The notes: a model not told the origin generated them from the letters alone. A DNA stretch of 64,000 nt from Crassaminicella profunda (GCF_019884785.1 NZ_CP082326.1:1543355-1607354), one strand, 5' to 3'. Shown: positions 49,354 through 59,335, counted from the stretch's first letter. Made by a program: numbers and translations.

Positions 49354-49695
49354 AAGGAAAAACCTCCTTCAATATTTATGATTTTTGATTATTTTCTTTT
49401 GATTTAATACAATGTATGCAGGTTGTAGGACATGTGTTACATAATCTATAAGATCTTTTTTATTTTTACTATTATTAAATAGTGGTATTAAAAAAGATTT
49501 GTACTTATTTATTCATGTTGTTGATTAAGTTTGCTAAAAATGCATACAAAATTTAGAAAACAAGAATAATTAGGTTACCTTCTTTTGTATAAAAAACATA
49601 AAAAATGAAACAATATTTAAATAAAGATAGAGAAATATTTTCAAATTAACAATTATAGTTATTTCTAATTATTTCCCTTCATTTATATAGGGTGT
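49354..49695. other. 342-nt gap upstream of the tiny gene
   Basis: I see no gene or clear element. On the minus strand CATACATT (49411-49418), about 60 bp before the tiny gene, resembles a sporulation-sigma -10 box, but no -35 is convincing. Confidence 0.3.
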
Positions 49696-50124
49696 CTATA
49701 CAGATGTATAGCCAATAGATTTGTAGATTTTTCCAAGAGTTTTATTATTAAAACCTTTAATACGATTAGCTTCATAATCTTTAATGGTAGATTGATTTAA
49801 ATTACATAATTTGGCAAGTTCACGCTGGGATAATCCCTTTAGTAACCGATATTTTTTTATAATTTCTCCAGATGTATCTTCAGGCCAAGAATCAATTTGT
49901 AGCAAATAATTTAATGTAGTTTGAAGAGGATCACACAGTTTTTTTAAAGTAGATATAAATGGGACTTTTTTCTCATTTTCTATATAACTAATAGAAGCGG
50001 GTGCCATGTTAACCAAATCACCAAGTTCTTTTATGTTATATCCTGCTTGTTTTCTAAGTTTATGCACTCTTTGTCCTAAAGTTTTTTCTGGAAGTGAATC
50101 AAAATCTTCACTATTGATGTTCAT
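49696..50124 (-). CDS. Tandem-HTH (two XRE domains) regulator at the attachment site
   Basis: From ATG 50124 (142 residues): domain one at LGQRVHKLRKQAGYNIKELGDLV...ISYIENEKK and domain two at EIIKKYRLLKGLSQRELAKLCNLNQSTIKDYEANR. The frame stays open past the start to 50214, across the comM junction, with no convincing ribosome site at either ATG. The true N-terminus may therefore be altered by integration. It is the last prophage gene before attR; probably a lysogeny or excision regulator. Confidence 0.6.
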   Translation of the reverse strand: MNINSEDFDSLPEKTLGQRVHKLRKQAGYNIKELGDLVNMAPASISYIENEKKVPFISTLKKLCDPLQTTLNYLLQIDSWPEDTSGEIIKKYRLLKGLSQRELAKLCNLNQSTIKDYEANRIKGFNNKTLGKIYKSIGYTSV

Positions 50125-50154
50125 CTCAAAAGTAAGTGTTTTGCATTTTGCTTC

Positions 50155-50175
50155 TGCACCCTTGTCCTTGTGGCC
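50155..50175. other. Candidate attR core at comM
   Basis: comM similarity starts abruptly at CCTTGTCCTTGTGGC (50160-50174), coding PCPCG; the codons before it do not encode the expected comM residues. The core crossover is placed here by homology only. The left copy would be off the window. Confidence 0.55.
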
Positions 50176-50645
50176 ATTATGGGGATTCATTTCATGAATG
50201 TACTTGTACCCCATGGCAAATAAAAAAATATTTATCTAAAATTTCAGGGCCTTTGTTAGATAGAATAGATATGCATATAGAGATTTTTCCAATAAAATAT
50301 GAAGAATTGACAACAGAAAAACAAACAAAATCATCTGCTGATATTAGAAAAGACGTTGAAAGAGCAAGAAAAATTCAACTTGAAAGATACAAAAAGCATC
50401 ATATATTATTTAATTCTCAGTTAAATGGTCAATTGATGAAGAGATATTGTAAACTAGGGAATCAAGAAAAATTATTAATGGAAGAAGCTTTCCATAAATT
50501 AAAATTAAGTGCAAGGGCATATAATAGAACTATAAAATTAAGTAGAACGATAGCAGATTTAGAAGGGACTTCTGACATTGCTACTACGCATATTGCTGAG
50601 GCCATTCAATATAGAAATTTAGATAGAAAATTTTGGGATTCATAG
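50160..50645 (+). pseudogene. comM: comM (yifB), 3' part interrupted by the prophage
   Basis: This is the C-terminal ~160 residues of the Mg-chelatase-like AAA+ protein ComM/YifB. It runs from PCPCGHYGDSFHECTCTPWQ through YLSKISGPLLDRIDMHIEI and KLSARAYNRTIKLSRTIADL to IAEAIQYRNLDRKFW. The first ~350 residues (Walker A and B) are missing. ComM is a branch-migration helicase that promotes integration of incoming DNA during transformation. The 5' part should lie left of the prophage; excision would restore it. No ribosome site precedes the fragment. Confidence 0.85.
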
Positions 50646-50657
50646 AGGATGAATAAA

Positions 50658-51734
50658 ATGAATAAAAAGGAATATATGATTTGGTTGCATAATATAGAGG
50701 GAATAGGAAATAAAACTTTAGAAAATTTATTGAAAATTTTTGGGAACGCTGAAAATATATTTAAAGCGCCTGCGGAAAGAATCAATAAACTTAAAGGAAT
50801 AAATCATCATGTTGTTCATAATATACTAAAAAATAGAAATTCCTGTTACATTGGTGAATTAACTAATAAAATAAAAAAGAAAAATATAGATGTAATAGGC
50901 AGGAAAAATGAAAAATATCCAGAAAATTTAAAATATATATATGATCCTCCGTATCTATTATATAAGAAAGGAAATATATTTAAAGAAGATGTAAATGCAG
51001 TGGCCATTGTAGGAGCAAGAAAAGCTTCATCCTATGGAAAGTATGTAGCTTATAAACTAGCTGGTGACTTAGCTAAGAGAGAAATTACTGTGGTGAGTGG
51101 TATGGCTTATGGTGTAGATACTATGGCTCATAAAGGCGCATTAGAAAATGGAGGTAGAACGATTGCAGTTTTAGGTTGTGGACTAGATACTTGCTATCCA
51201 AAATCAAACTATCATTTAATGTTAGAAATCGAAAAAAATGGAGCGGTTATATCTGAATATAGTATTGAAACAAAACCGTTTCCTGGAAATTTCCCAGCTA
51301 GAAATAGGATTATAAGTGGAATGTCTAAGGGGGTAATTGTTGTAGAAGCAAGTGTGAAGAGTGGGTCTTTAATTACTGCAGAGTTTGCCCTTGAACAAGG
51401 AAGAGAAGTATTTGCTGTACCTGGGAATATTAATAGTTCATTGAGTATGGGAACTAACAAGTTGATAAAAGAAGGTGCAAAACCAGTAACAGATGTTGAA
51501 GATGTTTTGGAAGAACTTCAGATTCAAACCAATCACAAAGAGGAAAAGAAGGTGCCACTTAGTGATGTAGAATCAGAAGTATATGGTGTGATTTTAGATA
51601 AGCAGCCAATTCACATGGATCTACTTTTTCAAGAATTAGGCTTCAAAGTTGATAAAATTAGCAGTATTATTACAATTTTACAGCTTAAGGGATTGGTAGA
51701 GCAACTGCCAGGAAATTTATTAATTGTTAAATAA
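50658..51734 (+). CDS. dprA: DNA processing protein DprA
   Basis: 358 residues; ATG 50658 is better spaced from AGAGG than ATG 50649. An N-terminal HhH-type domain (IEGIGNKTLENLLKIFGNAENIF) precedes the Rossmann core (VAIVGARKASSYGKYVAYKLA, VVSGMAYGVDTMAHKGAL, TIAVLGCGLDTCYPKSN, GNFPARNRIISGMSKGVIVVEA). A short C-terminal winged helix follows. DprA loads RecA on incoming single strands. It follows comM closely, so the prophage could also affect its transcription. Confidence 0.95.
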   Translation: MNKKEYMIWLHNIEGIGNKTLENLLKIFGNAENIFKAPAERINKLKGINHHVVHNILKNRNSCYIGELTNKIKKKNIDVIGRKNEKYPENLKYIYDPPYLLYKKGNIFKEDVNAVAIVGARKASSYGKYVAYKLAGDLAKREITVVSGMAYGVDTMAHKGALENGGRTIAVLGCGLDTCYPKSNYHLMLEIEKNGAVISEYSIETKPFPGNFPARNRIISGMSKGVIVVEASVKSGSLITAEFALEQGREVFAVPGNINSSLSMGTNKLIKEGAKPVTDVEDVLEELQIQTNHKEEKKVPLSDVESEVYGVILDKQPIHMDLLFQELGFKVDKISSIITILQLKGLVEQLPGNLLIVK

Positions 51735-51810
51735 CTTATGGACTAATATTTTGAAATTTGAAAAGCTTTCTGATATAATTACTATTGCTTTAAAAAATGG
51801 GGGTGAAATT

Positions 51811-53886
51811 GTGGCAAAATATTTAGTGATAGTGGAATCTCCTGCCAAATCCAAAACCATTGGAAAGTTTCTAGGCAAGAATTATAAAGTTGTTGCTTCC
51901 GTTGGACATGTAAGAGATTTACCAAAAAGTAAAATGGGAATAGATATTGAAAATAATTATGAGCCTCATTACATAACTATTAGAGGAAAAGGGCCTGTAA
52001 TTAAGGAGTTAAAAAAAGAAGTAAAAAAAGCAAAAAAGATATTCTTAGCTACCGACCCTGATAGAGAGGGAGAAGCTATTTCATGGCATTTAGCCCATAT
52101 ATTATCTGTTAGTGAAGAGGATAAATGTAGAATCGAATTTCATGAAATAACAAAAACAGCTATTAAAAATGCTGTTAAACATCCTAGAAAAATCAATAAG
52201 AATTTAGTGGATGCACAGCAAGCAAGACGTATGTTAGATAGATTAGTAGGATACAGTATTAGTCCTCTCCTTTGGAGAAAAATCAGAAAAGGTTTAAGTG
52301 CTGGTAGAGTTCAATCTGTTGCTACAAAAATCATATGTGACAGAGAAAAGGAAATTCAAAACTTTATACCTGAAGAATACTGGAGTATTATTACAAATTT
52401 GTTTATAGAAGATACAAAGGAAAGTTTTGAAGGGAAATTTTATGGTACACTTGATCAAAAGATGAATTTAAAGAATCAAGAGATGGTAGAAGAAATTGTA
52501 GAAAAGTTGAAGACGGGAACTTTTGTTGTATCTGGGGTAAAAAGAAAAGAGAAAAAAAGAAATCCATACCCACCTTTCACAACAAGTAGTTTACAACAAG
52601 AAGCAGCAAATCGATTAGGATTTACTACAAAAAAAACTATGATGATTGCACAGCAGTTATATGAGGGTATAGATATTGAAGGAGAAGGAACTGTTGGTTT
52701 AATAACTTATATAAGAACAGATTCAACTAGGATTTCTAATGAAGCAAAGGAAAATACTCGAAAATATATTGAAGAGAAATTTTCAAGGGACTATATAAGT
52801 GATGAAGAGAAAAAATATAAGACAAAGAAAGAAGCACAGGATGCTCATGAAGCTATAAGGCCTACAGATATAGAAAAAACTCCTGATAAAATTAAGTCTT
52901 CTTTAAAAAGGGATCAACATAAATTATATAAGCTTATTTGGGAACGTTTTTTAGCAAGCCAAATGAAAAATGCAATTTATGATACATATTCAGTAGATAT
53001 AACAAATAGTAACTATTTATTTAAAGCATCAGGTTCAAAACTTGTATTTGATGGTTTCCTAAAGGTGTATACTTATGCAACTGTTTCTGATAAGGAAATA
53101 CCAAAAGTTGTTAAAGATCAACATTTAGCATGTAGTGATATAGAACCAAAGCAGCACTTTACACAGCCACCACCAAGATTTACTGAAAGTTCATTAGTGA
53201 AAGAATTAGAAGAGCAAAATATAGGTAGACCAAGTACATATGCGCCAATTATATCAACAATAATAAGTAGAGGCTATGTAGAAAGAGAAAACAAATCATT
53301 AAAGCCTACAGAATTGGGTATTATTGTAACTGACTTGCTAGAAGAGTATTTTAAAGATATAGTAGATAAACATTTTACAGCAGAACTTGAGGAAAAGTTA
53401 GATAAAATTGAGGAAAATCAATTAGAATGGATTAAAGTAATTGATGATTTTTATAAACCTTTTGGTGAAACATTAAAACATGCAGAAGAGGAAATCAAAA
53501 AAATTGAGTTAGTAGAAGAGGAGACAGATGAAATTTGTGAAGTATGCGGCAAAAATATGGTTATCAAATATGGAAGATATGGAAAATTCCTAGCTTGTTC
53601 TGCATATCCAGAATGTGAACATACAAGACCTTTTGTAAAGAAAATAGGTGTGGCATGTCCTCGATGTGGAGGAGATATAGTAGAAAGAAGATCAAAAAAA
53701 GGGAGATTATTCTATGGGTGTGGAAGTTTTCCAAACTGTAATTTTATAACATGGAATAGACCAATTGATGAAAAATGTCCAGTGTGTGGAGAACTTTTGG
53801 TTAAAAAGAATCGAAAAAATGATACAATTATTCAATGCTCTAATAAAGAGTGTAAATATAAAAGAGTTGAAGAAAAGGTTGATTAA
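51811..53886 (+). CDS. topA: DNA topoisomerase I
   Basis: 691 residues from a GTG after TGGGGGTG; the open frame extends upstream over the dprA end but lacks a site. Toprim domain (YLVIVESPAKSKTIGKFLG, ATDPDREGEAISWHL), catalytic Tyr in TYIRTDSTRIS, and PRFTESSLVKELEEQNIGRPSTYA. Then three C-terminal zinc fingers (CEVCG, CPRCGG, CPVCG each with a second Cys pair). It relaxes negative supercoils. Host housekeeping gene. Confidence 0.97.
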   Translation: MAKYLVIVESPAKSKTIGKFLGKNYKVVASVGHVRDLPKSKMGIDIENNYEPHYITIRGKGPVIKELKKEVKKAKKIFLATDPDREGEAISWHLAHILSVSEEDKCRIEFHEITKTAIKNAVKHPRKINKNLVDAQQARRMLDRLVGYSISPLLWRKIRKGLSAGRVQSVATKIICDREKEIQNFIPEEYWSIITNLFIEDTKESFEGKFYGTLDQKMNLKNQEMVEEIVEKLKTGTFVVSGVKRKEKKRNPYPPFTTSSLQQEAANRLGFTTKKTMMIAQQLYEGIDIEGEGTVGLITYIRTDSTRISNEAKENTRKYIEEKFSRDYISDEEKKYKTKKEAQDAHEAIRPTDIEKTPDKIKSSLKRDQHKLYKLIWERFLASQMKNAIYDTYSVDITNSNYLFKASGSKLVFDGFLKVYTYATVSDKEIPKVVKDQHLACSDIEPKQHFTQPPPRFTESSLVKELEEQNIGRPSTYAPIISTIISRGYVERENKSLKPTELGIIVTDLLEEYFKDIVDKHFTAELEEKLDKIEENQLEWIKVIDDFYKPFGETLKHAEEEIKKIELVEEETDEICEVCGKNMVIKYGRYGKFLACSAYPECEHTRPFVKKIGVACPRCGGDIVERRSKKGRLFYGCGSFPNCNFITWNRPIDEKCPVCGELLVKKNRKNDTIIQCSNKECKYKRVEEKVD

Positions 53887-54398
53887 TCAAAATTTATTTT
53901 ATAATTTTAAAATTTCTTGTTGAATAAGTTGGAAAAATATGATACCATTGCAGATGGTTTGTTAAAACTTTATTAAGACATAAATGGGCTAGGAGATGAA
54001 ATCATTTTTTATGGGACCATCTTCTAGCAGTAAAAAAATGTGAGGATCAGGGCAATGGGTAATCTGAAAACATAGTAATGTTATAGCTTATGGAATATGA
54101 GAAGTGAAAATTGTAAGAACATTGGCAAAATTAGAAAGCATGTTATTTGTAAAATTAGAAACTATAGAAGTAATAGTAAATTTTATGTATATCATGGATG
54201 GACAAACCGAAAATCTAGAACAAGAAGGATGTATAGGATTGTAGGAAAGTTATTGGAAAATTTATCTTTTAAAATATAAGTTAAAAAATGAAGTGGTTAT
54301 GAAACATTAATATGTTCAAAATAAATTGAAAAATAAAATATCCAATAAGTATCTAAAAAAATTATACTATAAGAAAAAGTTTACGAGGAGGATTACAA
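53887..54398. other. 512-nt topA-codY intergenic region
   Basis: No clear gene. An 11-bp hairpin (53988-53998 with 54018-54028, one G-U pair) is present, with a T-rich loop. A 60-codon frame at 54097-54279 is basic and unconvincing; another short frame overlaps it. In many related genomes trmFO, xerC, hslV and hslU lie here; none is seen. A TATACT box at 54363-54368 may serve codY. Confidence 0.4.
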
Positions 54399-55178
54399 AT
54401 GAGTACTACATTATTGGAAAAAACGAGAAAGCTTAATAAAATATTGCAACAATCAGGAAATGTACCTGTTTCATTTGCGGAGTTATGTAAAACTTTGAGT
54501 GGTGTATTGGATTCTAATGTATATGTTGCAAATAAGAGAGGGAAGGTTTTAGGCATTCATTTGATAGATGAATCAGAAAATCCTATTATTGTTGATTCTG
54601 ATACAGGAAAGCAAAAATTTCCAGAAGAGTACAATGAGCAATTATTAAAAATTACGGATACAAAACACAATGTAACAGGAGATGCACTTCTTGAAATTTT
54701 TAAATATGATGTTGAAAGTGTGAGTAAATTAGTAACGATTGTACCTATTAATGGAAGTGGTCAGAGACTTGGTACACTAATATTATCAAGACATGGCAAG
54801 GAATTTACAGATGAAGATTTAGTATTGGCTGAATATAGTGCTACCATTGTAGGAATGGAAATACTTAGAGCTAAAAGTGAAGAAATTGAAGAAGAGGCAA
54901 GAAAAAAGGCAGTTGTGCAGATGGCTATAGGAACACTTTCTTACTCAGAATTAGAAGCTGTAGAACATATCTTTGATGAACTTGAAGGAACAGAAGGTTT
55001 ATTGGTAGCTAGTAAGATTGCAGATAGAGTAGGTATAACAAGATCTGTGATTGTAAATGCTTTAAGAAAATTTGAAAGTGCTGGAGTTATAGAATCAAGA
55101 TCTTTAGGAATGAAAGGTACACATATTAAAATTCTTAATAATAAATTAATTGATGAGTTGGAAAAATTAAAAAGATAA
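54399..55178 (+). CDS. codY: Global regulator CodY
   Basis: 259 residues from the ATG after ACGAGGAGG. N-terminal GAF domain ([49 protein letters not shown]) binds branched-chain amino acids and GTP acts as co-effector. The C-terminal winged HTH ([42 protein letters not shown] is split by position ~205-245) is the highly conserved recognition region. It represses amino-acid and stationary-phase genes in nutrient excess. Followed by a strong terminator. Confidence 0.97.
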   Translation: MSTTLLEKTRKLNKILQQSGNVPVSFAELCKTLSGVLDSNVYVANKRGKVLGIHLIDESENPIIVDSDTGKQKFPEEYNEQLLKITDTKHNVTGDALLEIFKYDVESVSKLVTIVPINGSGQRLGTLILSRHGKEFTDEDLVLAEYSATIVGMEILRAKSEEIEEEARKKAVVQMAIGTLSYSELEAVEHIFDELEGTEGLLVASKIADRVGITRSVIVNALRKFESAGVIESRSLGMKGTHIKILNNKLIDELEKLKR

Positions 55179-55190
55179 TTTATTATAAAA

Positions 55191-55215
55191 AGCAACCAAT
55201 AAGGTTGCTTTTTTT
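55191..55215 (+). terminator. Intrinsic terminator of codY
   Basis: AGCAACC (55191-55197) pairs with GGTTGCT (55203-55209) around AATAA, followed by T6. Confidence 0.88.
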
Positions 55216-55245
55216 ATGTTTTTTTTTGTGTGAAGATATTTCCTG

Positions 55246-55274
55246 TTGGGTGCAAAAGAAAAATCAAATATAAT
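55246..55274 (+). promoter_or_regulatory. Candidate promoter of the flagellar operon
   Basis: TTGGGT (55246-55251) and a perfect TATAAT (55269-55274) with 17-bp spacing, ~290 bp before flgB. The -35 is weak. The rest of the 350-nt region is AT-rich and without a gene; no sigma-D/FliA site was recognised. Confidence 0.45.
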
Positions 55275-55564
55275 AGAATTACTAACAAATAAAAATATTA
55301 TGTGAAGTAGAAAAGATTGTAGTTCGAATTTACTATTTATCAAAAAAAATAACATATGATCAATGATATATATTATAATAATAACAGGAAAAATAGGGAA
55401 AAAATGAAAATCACTGTTACGATATTTGATGAAAAATGTGTAAAAAGAAGGAAAAGCCAAATTTATGTCGAATATGCATAAAAGGAAAAAATGTGATAAT
55501 GAATGATTATTTGCTAATTTAGCAGGTTGTAAATATTTACATAAAATGAATACGGGAGGAAGAT

Positions 55565-55978
55565 ATGAGTATATTAAATAAGTCCTTTAGAAATATAAAT
55601 ATACTAGAAAAATCAATGGATGCTTGTTGGCTTAGAAATGAAGCTATATCTAATAATATAGCAAATGTAAATACGCCAAAATTCAAAAGAAACGTAGTGA
55701 AATTTGAATCTATTTTGGCACAAAATATATCAGGTCAATCTATAGAAGAAAAGTTGACCCATGAAAAACATTTGTCAGTAGGGAATAGTAGCATAGATCA
55801 AATGAAGCCAATGGTTACAAAGGATATTACAAGTAAGTATAGGAAAGACGGAAACAATGTAAATGTGGATGTGGAAATGGCAAATTTATCAAAAAATACA
55901 ATACGTTATTATATGTTAAAAGAATCTATGGCATCAAATCTTCGAAAACTTAATATAGTTATTAAAGATGGGAGGTAG
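55565..55978 (+). CDS. flgB: Flagellar basal-body rod protein FlgB
   Basis: 137 residues from the ATG after ACGGGAGGAAG. Rod signature RNEAISNNIANVNTPKFKR near residue 25 and a C-terminal NLSKNTIRYYMLKESMASNLR helix. First gene of the flg/fli operon; FlgB is the proximal rod piece outside the MS ring. Confidence 0.95.
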   Translation: MSILNKSFRNINILEKSMDACWLRNEAISNNIANVNTPKFKRNVVKFESILAQNISGQSIEEKLTHEKHLSVGNSSIDQMKPMVTKDITSKYRKDGNNVNVDVEMANLSKNTIRYYMLKESMASNLRKLNIVIKDGR

Positions 55979-55983
55979 ATCAA

Positions 55984-56421
55984 ATGAGTTTATTTCATTC
56001 AATTAATGTAAGTGCTACTGGATTAACTGCAGAAAGATTAAGAATGGATATAATATCTAAAAATATAGCAAATGCCAATACGACTAGGACAAGTAGTGGT
56101 ACTCCTTATCGACGTCAAGTTCCAGTTTTTAAACAAAGTGGTCCAAACTTTTCACAAGTGTTAGAAAATGCTAAAAATGGGAAACAAATAGGAAATGGAG
56201 TTGAAGTTGTTGCAATCAAGGAAGATCAAACCCCTTTAAAAAAAGTGTATGATCCTGGTCATCCGGATGCAGATAAGGATGGATATGTACAGATGCCTAA
56301 TGTAGATACGGTAACGGAAATGATTAACATGATTTCATCTACTAGAGCATACGAAGCCAATGTTACAGCTATGAATGCAGCAAAAAGTATGGCAATGAAA
56401 GCCCTTGAAATTGGGAAATAG
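55984..56421 (+). CDS. flgC: Flagellar basal-body rod protein FlgC
   Basis: 145 residues from the ATG after GGGAGGTAG. Rod motif SKNIANANTTRTSSGTPYRR and the C-terminal VDTVTEMINMISSTRAYEAN, a classic FlgC ending. Five bases after flgB. Confidence 0.96.
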   Translation: MSLFHSINVSATGLTAERLRMDIISKNIANANTTRTSSGTPYRRQVPVFKQSGPNFSQVLENAKNGKQIGNGVEVVAIKEDQTPLKKVYDPGHPDADKDGYVQMPNVDTVTEMINMISSTRAYEANVTAMNAAKSMAMKALEIGK

Positions 56422-56446
56422 ATATTAAGTGATGGAGGATTTATAT

Positions 56447-56731
56447 ATGAAGATTAATGATGTTATGCAACCATCAAAAAATGTATTTAATATAACCAAG
56501 GAGAAAAATCAACAAGATTTTTCTACATTTTTGAAGGATTCTTTAAAGAAAGTTAATGATTATGAGCTAGACTCGGAGAGAATAAACACTCTCGCAGCAG
56601 TCGGGGAAATTGATAATATACATGAAGTGATGATAGCCGCTGAAAAATCTAAAATTGCTTTGCAGTTTACCGTAGAGGTAAAAAATAAAGTTCTAGATGC
56701 CTATAAACAGATAATGAGATTGCAAGTATAA
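56447..56731 (+). CDS. fliE: Flagellar hook-basal body protein FliE
   Basis: 94 residues from ATG 56447, after ATGGAGG; the upstream in-frame ATG would precede that site. Small helical protein with IHEVMIAAEKSKIALQFTVEVKNKVLDAYKQIMRLQV split along its end, the FliE signature. It joins the MS ring to the rod. Confidence 0.9.
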   Translation: MKINDVMQPSKNVFNITKEKNQQDFSTFLKDSLKKVNDYELDSERINTLAAVGEIDNIHEVMIAAEKSKIALQFTVEVKNKVLDAYKQIMRLQV

Positions 56732-56765
56732 TGAATGCAGTGGTACAAGGGGATGAGGTGACTAA

Positions 56766-58313
56766 ATGGGCAATGGGCTAGAACATGTAAAAGAGCAATT
56801 GAATGAATTTTATAAAAAACTAGATAAAAAGCAAAAAATTAAAATTGGAGTCAGTGGGTTATTGGTGATTATTAGTATGACGTTATTATTTTATTTTACT
56901 TCCCAACCAGAATATGTAACACTATTTAGTGATTTAACACCAAAGGATGTTGGAGAAATTACAGCAAAACTTGATGAGATGACTATACCTTGGAAAGACA
57001 ATGAATCGAATACAACCATATTAGTACCAAAGGAATATAAAAATAAAGCACAAGCCAAGCTTGCAGTAGAAGGACTACCCAAAGAGAGTTTTTCTTACGA
57101 AAAGATGATAGATAGTAGTAGTTTAACGATGACGAATGAAGAAAGAAAAAAAAGATATGTTATTGCTCAAATGAATGCTTTAGCTGCAACGATTGAAGAA
57201 ATTGATGGAATAAAAAATGCAATGGTAAATTTGAGTGTAGCAGATGATACAAACTTTTTGCTGGACAAGCAAAAATCTAAAGCGTCTGTATTTGTTGAAA
57301 TAGAACAAGGGAAAGAACTTTCAAAAGAGCAGGTTAACGGTATTGCAATGCTTGTGGCAAATGCAGTAAAAGATTTAGATCCTGAAAATATATCTATCGT
57401 TGATAATAGAGGACAAGTATTGAATAAGCAAAAAGATGACGATACTTTTGATGCTTCTACCCAATTAGGGCTACAAAAAAAAGTACAAAGCCAAATACAG
57501 GAAAGCATAAAGGAATTTTTATCCACTTCGTATGGACCAGGAAATGTTGCAGTTATGGTAAATGTAAAACTTGATTTTGATAGTGAAGTGACAGATGTAA
57601 AGGAGTTTGCACCACCAATAAAGGATGAAACCAATGGACTTATTCGAAGTATGAACGAACAAAATGAACATTTAACAAATGGAAGTGATGGTGGTGTTCC
57701 AGGGACGGATTCTAACTCGGAAGATATTACCCAATATGTAGAAGATAGTGGAAATGGCTCAAAATATGACAAAGCAAATAAAACGATTAATTATGAGTTA
57801 AATGAAATTAATAAGAAAATTGTAAAGGCACAAGGACAAGTAAAAGATATAACTGTTGCAGTTTTGATAAACAAGCAAATACTCCCAAATGGAGAACTTA
57901 CAGACGAGGAAGAGAAGAAAATTAAAAGTATTGTTTCAGCTTCAGCTGGACTAGATACAAAAGTTGTTGAAGTAATGGCAAAAGATTTTGATACAACGAT
58001 TGCAGATGAATTTGCAAGTATTGAAGAAAATAGCCAATCAGGAACTTTTGGAAATATTCCACTATGGGCTATAGGTATATTAGGAGCATTGTTGATTGGA
58101 GCTTGTGTATATACAGTATATAGACTTAGAAAAAGAAAAGCTGCAATGGATATAGTACTAGATGAACCGGTTTCAACTATAGAAGATGAATTAGATGAAA
58201 TCCAACTTGAGGTAAATGAAAAATCAAGCTATAAGAAACAAATCGATAAATTTGTAGATAAGAATCCTGAAGCAGTTGCACAACTGTTAAAGACATGGTT
58301 AAACGAAGATTAG
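56766..58313 (+). CDS. fliF: Flagellar MS-ring protein FliF
   Basis: 515 residues from the ATG after AGGGGATGAGG. First membrane helix ~26-44, ring-building domains (EYVTLFSDLTPKDVGEITAKLDEM, GLPKESFSYEKM), a variable middle rich in Gly/Asp/Ser (~300-330), second helix ~435-455, and a C-terminal FliG-binding tail (VDKNPEAVAQLLKTWLNED). Base of the flagellum. Confidence 0.95.
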   Translation: MGNGLEHVKEQLNEFYKKLDKKQKIKIGVSGLLVIISMTLLFYFTSQPEYVTLFSDLTPKDVGEITAKLDEMTIPWKDNESNTTILVPKEYKNKAQAKLAVEGLPKESFSYEKMIDSSSLTMTNEERKKRYVIAQMNALAATIEEIDGIKNAMVNLSVADDTNFLLDKQKSKASVFVEIEQGKELSKEQVNGIAMLVANAVKDLDPENISIVDNRGQVLNKQKDDDTFDASTQLGLQKKVQSQIQESIKEFLSTSYGPGNVAVMVNVKLDFDSEVTDVKEFAPPIKDETNGLIRSMNEQNEHLTNGSDGGVPGTDSNSEDITQYVEDSGNGSKYDKANKTINYELNEINKKIVKAQGQVKDITVAVLINKQILPNGELTDEEEKKIKSIVSASAGLDTKVVEVMAKDFDTTIADEFASIEENSQSGTFGNIPLWAIGILGALLIGACVYTVYRLRKRKAAMDIVLDEPVSTIEDELDEIQLEVNEKSSYKKQIDKFVDKNPEAVAQLLKTWLNED

Positions 58314-58324
58314 GAGTGTAGAGT

Positions 58325-59335
58325 ATGCCTCGAAAAACGGGACTTAGTGGGAAAGAGAAGGCAGCTGTGCTGCTGATCTCTTTAGGACCAGATAAATCAG
58401 CAAAGATATTTAAACATCTTCAAGAAGAAGAGATTGAAGAATTAACATTAGAAATTGCAAATATGAGAAAAATTCCTTCTGAAGAAAAAGAGAAGGTTAT
58501 GGAGGAATTCTATCAAGTATGTTTAGCACAGGAATATATTTCTGAAGGCGGTATTAACTATGCAAAAGAAATACTGGAAAAAGCATTAGGAACGCAAAAG
58601 GCCTATGATATTGTAAATAAGCTTACGGCTTCATTACAGGTTCGTCCTTTTGATTTTGCAAGGAAAGCGGATGCTAGTCAATTGTTAAACTTTATACAAA
58701 ATGAACATCCTCAAACTATTGCACTAATTCTTTCGTATTTAGGAGCCCAACAAGCAGGACAAATATTATCTTCTTTGCCACAGAATAAGCAAGCTGAAGT
58801 AGCTAAGCGTATTGCTACCATGGATCGAACAACACCTGAAATTATCAAAGAGGTAGAAGCTGTTCTTGAAAGTAAATTATCATCTATGGTTACACAAGAT
58901 TATACAACAGCTGGAGGAATACAATCTATTGTTGATTTATTAAATTCTGTGGATAGAGGAACAGAAAAGTTTATTATGGAAACTCTTGAAATAGAAGATG
59001 TTGAATTAGCAGAAGAGATTAAGAAGAGAATGTTTGTATTTGAGGATATTGTTACATTAGATAGTACATCTATTCAAAGATTTATTCGTGATGTTGATAA
59101 TAATGACTTAGCTGTTGCATTAAAAGGGTCTACTGAAGAAGTACAAGAGATTATATTTAATAATATGTCAAAACGAATGGCAGAAATGATCAAAGAAGAT
59201 ATGGACTTTATGGGACCAGTGAGATTAAGAGATGTGGAAGAGTCACAACAAAAAATTGTCAATATGATCAGAAAACTAGAAGAAGCAGGCGAGATTATTA
59301 TATCTCGTGGAGGAGGGGACGAAATCATTGTCTAG
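58325..59335 (+). CDS. fliG: Flagellar motor switch protein FliG
   Basis: 336 residues. AAVLLISLGPDKSAKIFKHL at the start, middle-domain EHPQTIALILSYLGAQQAGQIL, and the C-terminal torque domain with charged residues (FEDIVTLDSTSIQRFIRDVDNNDLAVALKG). Rotor side of the torque interface. It overlaps fliH. Confidence 0.97.
   Translation: MPRKTGLSGKEKAAVLLISLGPDKSAKIFKHLQEEEIEELTLEIANMRKIPSEEKEKVMEEFYQVCLAQEYISEGGINYAKEILEKALGTQKAYDIVNKLTASLQVRPFDFARKADASQLLNFIQNEHPQTIALILSYLGAQQAGQILSSLPQNKQAEVAKRIATMDRTTPEIIKEVEAVLESKLSSMVTQDYTTAGGIQSIVDLLNSVDRGTEKFIMETLEIEDVELAEEIKKRMFVFEDIVTLDSTSIQRFIRDVDNNDLAVALKGSTEEVQEIIFNNMSKRMAEMIKEDMDFMGPVRLRDVEESQQKIVNMIRKLEEAGEIIISRGGGDEIIV

Noticed and set aside
54097-54279. 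60-codon basic frame in the topA-codY gap
   Set aside because: No ribosome site, and Arg/Lys/Asn/Ser content is that expected of AT-rich non-coding DNA. A decayed gene cannot be excluded.
57167-57772. 201-codon reverse frame over fliF
   Set aside because: Antisense shadow of a conserved flagellar gene.
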